A DNA stretch of 26,260 nt from assembly GCA_050999155.1 (NCBI GenBank), contig JBPCPM010000042.1, positions 1 through 26,260 on the forward strand. The letters run 5' to 3'. A program made the translations under genes and the position numbers. Source of the DNA: JBPCPM01 sp050999155. GTDB lineage: Bacteria > Actinomycetota > Thermoleophilia > Solirubrobacterales > 70-9. Under the pieces are notes generated by a model. That model was not told where the DNA came from and did no database searches. It was given only the letters and a program-made list of their open reading frames with translations. This document shows, in pieces, positions 22,564-26,260 of the stretch. Each line of letters starts with the position of its first letter. Positions within the stretch are counted from its first letter, which is position 1.

Positions 22564-22580
22564 AGCGGGGGCGGGATGAG

Positions 22581-23366
22581 CTAGATCGCCTCCGGGTTCT
22601 CGTCGATGAGGACGTAGCGGCGCCCCAGCTGCCGGGCGACCGCCCCGAGCGTGCCGCTGCCCGCGAATGGGTCGAGGCACCAGTCGCCGGGGGCCGACGA
22701 CGCCTGCACCATCCGGCGGACGACGCCTTCGGGCTTCTGGGTCGGGTAGCCGGTCTTCTCGCGACCTGTGGGTGACACGATGGTGTGCCACCACACGTCG
22801 GTCGGCAGCTTCCCCCGCGCCGCCTTCTCGGGACCGACCAGCCCCGGCGCCATGTACGGCTCGCGGTCGACGGCCTCGGAATCGAAGGTGTAGCGCTCCG
22901 GGTCGCGGACGTACACAAGGATGGTGTCGTGCTTTGCTGGCCACCGGCGCTTGGTCCGTGCGCCGTAGTCGTAGGCCCAGATCAGCTCGTTGAGAAAGCA
23001 CTCGGGCCCGAAAAGGTCATCGAGCAGCAGCTTGCACCGGTGCGCTTCGCGGTAGTCGACGTGCAGGTACATCGTTCCCGTCACGGCGAGCAGCCGCCGG
23101 AGCTCGCGCAGCCGGGGCTCGAGGAACCCGAGGTAGTTGTCGAACCGGTCGTCGTAGGACCGGGTCTCCCCGGCGCTCGTGCGGTACCGGCGGCCGCCGA
23201 ATCCCAGGCGATCGCCGCCGGGGTCGGCATCGGTGCGCAGCGTCTGGCGCTGCCGGCGGCGGCCGGTGTTGAACGGCGGGTCGAGATAGACCAGCTGGAA
23301 GCTGGCGTCGGCGAATCGGCCGAGCAGCTCGAGGTTGTCCCCGAGCAGGATCTCGTCCTGCTCGGG
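22581..23366 (-). CDS. Orphan beta-class site-specific DNA methyltransferase (N6-A or N4-C), start codon not found
   Basis: The frame gives about 262 codons. The order of motifs is catalytic first, AdoMet-binding last, which marks the beta class: LLGDNLELL then LDPPFNTG (DPPF codons 23282-23271) near the N-terminus, a recognition region in the middle, GYPTQKPEGVVRRM, then DPFAGSGTLGAVA (about 22670-22650) and YVLIDENPEAI at the end. It would methylate the amino group of adenine or cytosine in a short site. No ATG, GTG or TTG occurs in frame between the stop of the Rho-N gene and DPPF; the first GTG (23084) would delete the catalytic motif. The coordinate given is therefore nominal. A 10-bp inverted repeat covers the expected start. 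No restriction enzyme is adjacent. Confidence 0.8.
   Translation of the reverse strand, partial: PEQDEILLGDNLELLGRFADASFQLVYLDPPFNTGRRRQRQTLRTDADPGGDRLGFGGRRYRTSAGETRSYDDRFDNYLGFLEPRLRELRRLLAVTGTMYLHVDYREAHRCKLLLDDLFGPECFLNELIWAYDYGARTKRRWPAKHDTILVYVRDPERYTFDSEAVDREPYMAPGLVGPEKAARGKLPTDVWWHTIVSPTGREKTGYPTQKPEGVVRRMVQASSAPGDWCLDPFAGSGTLGAVARQLGRRYVLIDENPEAI
23340..23366. promoter_or_regulatory. Perfect 10-bp inverted repeat at the methyltransferase 5' end
   Basis: CCCGAGCAGG, seven-base spacer ATCTCGT, CCTGCTCGGG. It covers the codons just before LLGDN, where translation of the methyltransferase ought to begin. It could be an operator or an mRNA hairpin masking initiation. It is only three bases from the Rho-N terminator stem. 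Confidence 0.5.
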
Positions 23367-23369
23367 AGG

Positions 23370-23387
23370 CCGCCCGGAAACGGGCGG
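23370..23387 (-). terminator. Stem-loop after the Rho-N gene
   Basis: On the minus strand CCGCCCG-TTTC-CGGGCGG, a perfect 7-bp stem starting five bases past the stop codon. No T-run follows, so termination may be partial. Confidence 0.5.
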
Positions 23388-23392
23388 ACCGG

Positions 23393-23656
23393 CTACTGGC
23401 GCTTGCGGATCGCGACGACCAGCTCGTCCTTGTTCATCTGGGTGCGGCCGCTGATGTTCAGCTCCTTGGCGCGATCCATCAGCTCGGCCTTGGTCCGGCG
23501 CTCGAGCGGGACCTGGGCCTCGTTGGCCGTGGGCTCTTCGGTCTCCTCGGCGCCCTCGCCGCGAAGCTTGTTGACGGTCTCGAAGGCCTTGCCTGCGACC
23601 TGGGCACCCGTCTGGGTCACGCGCTCGCGGACCTCGTCGATCTTGTTCTTTGCCAT
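23393..23656 (-). CDS. Small Rho-N (SAP-like) domain protein
   Basis: 87 residues, basic. The N-terminal half (MAKNKIDEVRERVTQTGAQVAGKAFETVNKL split by charged turns) looks helical and apolar on one face. Residues about 52-87 are a Rho termination factor N-terminal-like domain: RRTKAELMDRAKELNISGRTQMNKDELVVAIRK. In Rho this helix-extended-helix unit binds nucleic acid; free-standing small versions are common in actinobacteria, with no settled role. AGGAG six bases before the ATG at 23656 fixes the start. The frame upstream is antisense to the flavoenzyme gene and not coding. A stem-loop follows, then the methyltransferase. Confidence 0.85.
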   Translation of the reverse strand: MAKNKIDEVRERVTQTGAQVAGKAFETVNKLRGEGAEETEEPTANEAQVPLERRTKAELMDRAKELNISGRTQMNKDELVVAIRKRQ

Positions 23657-23794
23657 CAGATGCTCCTGTGTGCTGGGAGAAGGGTGGCCGCCAGGGTCGG
23701 CAGCCCTACGCGTCCAGGGTAACCGTGCAGGCGTTTTCCGTGCGGTCTCGCCACCGGCGCCCGGATCTGTACGGCTGCGGTACAACAGGCCCCG

Positions 23795-25063
23795 ATGAAG
23801 GGACCCGACCGCCAGCAGCAGATCTATGTGGGCGGCGTCGGCGGCACCCGCCCGGTAATCCCGACCGATGCGGCACACCTCGAGGCCCGCGCCGAGGAGG
23901 CGATGGACGTCGAGGGGTTCGCCTACGTCGCGGGCGGCGCGGGGACCGGCGCGACCATGGCGGCCAACCGTGCCGCGTTCGATCGCCACCGGATCGTCCC
24001 GCGCATGTTGCGTGACGTCTCCGAGCGCGACACGAGCGTCGAGCTGTTCGGCCGTCGCCTGCCGTCGCCGTTCCTGCTCGGTCCCGTCGGTGTCATGGAG
24101 ATGATGCACGGCGACGCCGACCTGGCCGCCGCCCGCGCCGCCGCCGAGACCGGAGTGCCGATCGTGTTCTCCAACCAGGCGTCGGTGCCCATGGAGACGT
24201 GCGCCGAGCAGATGGGCGACGCGCCCCGCTGGTTCCAGCTTTACTGGAGCACGGTCGACGAGCTGGTCGAGAGCCTCGTGGGACGGGCCGCCGCCTGCGG
24301 GTGCGAGGCGATCGTGCTGACCCTGGACACGACGCTGCTCGGCTGGCGCACCCGCGACCTCGACCTCGCCTACCTGCCGTTCCTGCGAGGCAAGGGGATC
24401 GCCCAGTACACCAGCGACCCGGTGTTCCAGCGGTTGCTCGACGACGTGCCCACCGAGGACGCGCCCGAGCCCTCCATCGGCGTGGAGGCGGTCAAGACGC
24501 TCGTGCAGATGGGGCTCAACCACCCGGAGCCGTTCCTGAAAGGCCTCGCCTCAGGCCGGGCTCGGGCCGCGGTGCAGCACTTCACGCAGATCTACTCTCG
24601 TCCATCGCTGCGCTGGGAAGACCTCGAGTTCCTGCGCGAGCGCACCGCCCTGCCGATCGTGCTCAAGGGCATCCTGGACCCGGCCGACGCGGCCATGGCG
24701 GTCGACGCGGGCATCGACGGGGTCATCGTCTCCAACCACGGCGGCCGCCAGGTCGACGGGGCGATCGCCGCGCTCGACGCCCTGCCCGGGGTCGTTGAGG
24801 CCGTCCGCGGGCGGATCCCCGTGCTGATGGACAGCGGCATCCGCAGCGGAGCCGACGCGTTCAAGGCGCTGGCCCTCGGCGCGACCGCCCTCCTGCTGGG
24901 CCGGCCCTACGTGTACGGCCTCGCGCTCGACGGGCAGGACGGCGTGCGGGCCGTCATCGACAACTTCACGGCTGACTTCGACCTGACCATGGGCCTGGCC
25001 GGCCGCCAGAACGTCGGCGAGATCGGCCCCGACTCGCTCGCCCTCGCTCCCGGGGCTCGCTGA
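23795..25063 (+). CDS. FMN-dependent alpha-hydroxy-acid oxidising enzyme, lactate 2-monooxygenase-like
   Basis: 422 residues, a TIM barrel with FMN. Catalytic and flavin-site residues are in place: Y44 in AYVAGGAG, Q148 and Y150 (FQLYW), R186, K291 (VLKGI), the base H315 with R318 in SNHGGRQ, and DSGIRSGADAFKALALGATALLLGRP for the phosphate. The opening QQQIYVGGVGGTRPVIPT and the long variable loop (about 195-265) are closer to lactate 2-monooxygenase than to quinone-linked lactate dehydrogenase LldD. It would oxidise L-lactate or a similar 2-hydroxy acid with O2; the monooxygenase outcome cannot be proved from sequence. No Shine-Dalgarno is seen; TACAAC eight bases upstream may be a poor -10. 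It converges with the NUDIX gene, stops three bases apart. Confidence 0.88.
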   Translation: MKGPDRQQQIYVGGVGGTRPVIPTDAAHLEARAEEAMDVEGFAYVAGGAGTGATMAANRAAFDRHRIVPRMLRDVSERDTSVELFGRRLPSPFLLGPVGVMEMMHGDADLAAARAAAETGVPIVFSNQASVPMETCAEQMGDAPRWFQLYWSTVDELVESLVGRAAACGCEAIVLTLDTTLLGWRTRDLDLAYLPFLRGKGIAQYTSDPVFQRLLDDVPTEDAPEPSIGVEAVKTLVQMGLNHPEPFLKGLASGRARAAVQHFTQIYSRPSLRWEDLEFLRERTALPIVLKGILDPADAAMAVDAGIDGVIVSNHGGRQVDGAIAALDALPGVVEAVRGRIPVLMDSGIRSGADAFKALALGATALLLGRPYVYGLALDGQDGVRAVIDNFTADFDLTMGLAGRQNVGEIGPDSLALAPGAR

Positions 25064-25070
25064 GCCTCAG
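25060..25070. terminator. Short palindrome spanning both stop codons (flavoenzyme / NUDIX genes)
   Basis: CTGAG-C-CTCAG. The plus stop TGA (25061-25063) and the minus stop TCA (25067-25069) are mirror images three bases apart. A one-base centre cannot form a normal RNA loop, so terminator activity is doubtful. Confidence 0.3.
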
Positions 25071-25627
25071 TCGAGGTGCGGCCGGGCCAGGTGCCAGGCC
25101 GCGACCGACGCCGAGTCGACGATGGTGCCGTCGCGCACCTGACTCTCGAAGTCGTCGATCGGGACGCGCAGGGCGCGGATGTCGCTCTCGGAGGTTTCCG
25201 GGGCGGCGGGGCCCGGCTCCAGCTCGGTGGCCAGCCATGCCGTGAAGGGCTGGCTGCTCATCCCGTACGCGTAGTAGAGCCGGCCCAGCTCGACCAGCCG
25301 GCCGGCCCGCAGGCCGGTCTCCTCGGCCAGCTCGCCCTGGGCCAGCTCGGCGGCGGGGGCGTCGGGCCGGTCTTCCCACGCCCCCTGGGGAAACTCGCGC
25401 AGGCGGGCCCCGACGGTGTGGCGGTACTGCTCGACGAGCCACACGTTGCCGGCGTCGACCGGCACCACCAGGGTCCCGGGCGACTTCTCGACGACCGCGT
25501 AGATGCCCGGCGTGCCGTCGGCGCGCTCGGTGGCGTCCTCGCGCACCCGGATCCAGCGGTTCTCGTAGACCGTCCGCGAACCGGTGACGCGCAGGCGGCC
25601 GGGGATCCGGTCGTGCGGTTCGTCCAT
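25067..25627 (-). CDS. NUDIX hydrolase, ADP-ribose pyrophosphatase-like
   Basis: 186 residues from the ATG at 25627. The Nudix box runs from G82 to about 106: GAWEDRPDAPAAEL then GELAEETGL. The metal-binding glutamates E99, E102 and E103 are present, but the arginine normally before the first of them is glycine, as in some actinobacterial relatives with FPQG(A/S)WE. VYENRWIRVRED and the C-terminal SESDIRALRVPIDDFE fit the ADP-sugar pyrophosphatase branch, which cleaves ADP-ribose or NDP-sugars. A TAGGCT box seven bases upstream of the ATG and the lack of a ribosome site suggest a leaderless mRNA. It is divergent from the alpha/beta hydrolase. Confidence 0.9.
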   Translation of the reverse strand: MDEPHDRIPGRLRVTGSRTVYENRWIRVREDATERADGTPGIYAVVEKSPGTLVVPVDAGNVWLVEQYRHTVGARLREFPQGAWEDRPDAPAAELAQGELAEETGLRAGRLVELGRLYYAYGMSSQPFTAWLATELEPGPAAPETSESDIRALRVPIDDFESQVRDGTIVDSASVAAWHLARPHLD

Positions 25628-25634
25628 CGCGCCC

Positions 25635-25640
25635 AGCCTA
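25635..25640 (-). promoter_or_regulatory. -10 box of the NUDIX gene, leaderless spacing
   Basis: TAGGCT on the minus strand ends seven bases before the ATG at 25627. No Shine-Dalgarno is present. Confidence 0.45.
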
Positions 25641-25726
25641 CGGGCCGGGCCCTGCATCTGTGGCGGGAATCCCTGTATCGCTCCTGCGCGCCGGGGTACA
25701 TTCCCCGAGGAGGTCATCGCCCCACC

Positions 25727-26260
25727 GTGGAGCCCCAGCCGACACCCACCCACCGCACGGTCGTCCGCCCGCCCGACGAGGTGCGCGCGCTGGCCCGCTA
25801 CGGATTCGAGGAGCTCGCCCAGGCCGCCGGCGGGATCGGCAACGTGCACAAGGGGATCGCCGACCGGGTCTTTCGCCCTCGGCGTGATCAACGGCATGAT
25901 CGGCGACGGGCTCGCCGAGCGCGACAGCGCCCTGCAGGAGCCGATGGCGCTGCGCGTCGGCCGCCACGCCGTCGCGACGGACGCCGCCTCGCTGCGGGCC
26001 GCCTACCCCGAGGCGAACTCGCACCTCGTGGTCTTCGTCCACGGACTGATGGGCACGGAGTCGCCGTGGTGGATCAACGCCGACTACACCGGGCGTAGCT
26101 ACGGCGACCGGCTCGAACGCGAACGGGCATGCACGGCGGTGTACGTCCGCTACAACACCGGCCTGCACATCTCCGAGAACGGCAAGCACCTCGACACGCT
26201 GCTGCAGCAGCTGGTGGAGTCGTGGCCGGTGCCGGTCACTCGCATCACGCTCGTGGGTCA
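25727..26260 (+). pseudogene. Alpha/beta hydrolase (lipase-like), frameshifted inside and cut by the window end
   Basis: From the GTG at 25727 (GAGGAGG 13 bases upstream, TACATT at 25697-25702 as possible -10) the frame encodes DEVRALARYGFEELAQAAGG and GNVHKGIADRVF. Near 25870-25885 this frame turns into arginine-rich nonsense, while another frame opens with FALGVINGMIGDGLAERD, then LVVFVHGLMGTESPWW, the oxyanion-loop HG of the fold, and stays open to the window edge at TLVGH, just before the expected GHSxGG nucleophile. In relatives, as I recall them, tens of residues separate these two parts, so the lesion is probably an out-of-frame deletion rather than one lost base. Sequence error is possible. 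Confidence 0.65.

Noticed and set aside
22581..23366. A restriction-modification system
   Set aside because: No endonuclease candidate is adjacent; the Rho-N protein is too small and lacks nuclease motifs, and NucS is a repair enzyme.
23657..24523. Minus-strand frame extending the Rho-N gene upstream
   Set aside because: It is antisense to the flavoenzyme, and the AGGAG site supports the ATG at 23656.

Overview
This is a high-GC window of an actinobacterial chromosome. NucS, frequent GTG starts, leaderless-looking promoters, serine tRNAs without an encoded CCA, and a secreted protein with FGKCVS-type cysteine repeats fit Thermoleophilia (Solirubrobacterales-like). The phylum is fairly safe; the order is a guess. 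There is no rRNA, CRISPR array, integrase or insertion sequence.

Left part (1-4516): a same-strand cassette of a truncated MMPL exporter, a metallo-beta-lactamase/double-rhodanese protein and a TauE/SafE permease, which reads as a sulfane-sulfur oxidation and sulfite export module. It ends just before the 3' half of a tRNA-Val(CAC) gene that has no 5' half. Such fragments are typical scars of integration into a tRNA gene, so the cassette may be the right end of a genomic island.

4580-9157: a membrane-anchored HNH nuclease faces a leaderless fatty acid desaturase whose -35 element lies inside a perfect operator-like palindrome. A copper module follows: csoR and copA are divergent around two similar dyads.

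9174-12725: a GGDEF-EAL protein, a small conserved protein, tRNA-Ser(CGA), a secreted six-cysteine repeat protein followed by three tandem hairpins, and tRNA-Ser(GGA).

12763-17805: tadA overlaps an SDR-type epimerase gene; then a secreted subtilisin, a UspA protein, a 28-residue membrane peptide candidate and a SnoaL/metallo-beta-lactamase fusion.

17815-21650: a lipoprotein, then an operon of circularly permuted ATP-grasp ligase, class I glutamine-amidotransferase-like (C26) hydrolase and GCS2 carboxylate-amine ligase, each joined by a 4-base GTGA overlap. This looks like a small amide or gamma-glutamyl peptide synthesis and turnover system. It is the best candidate here for an undescribed system, but the ligase gene is broken twice.

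21825-26260: nucS, an orphan beta-class DNA methyltransferase with no visible start codon, a Rho-N domain protein, a lactate 2-monooxygenase-like flavoenzyme, a NUDIX hydrolase and a frameshifted, window-truncated alpha/beta hydrolase.

Several convergent gene pairs end inside one palindrome that carries both stop codons. At least five genes start about 6-7 bases after a TANNNT box. Out-of-frame lesions in two genes, plus a 12-G run, mean sequence or assembly error must be excluded before the broken genes are called real pseudogenes.
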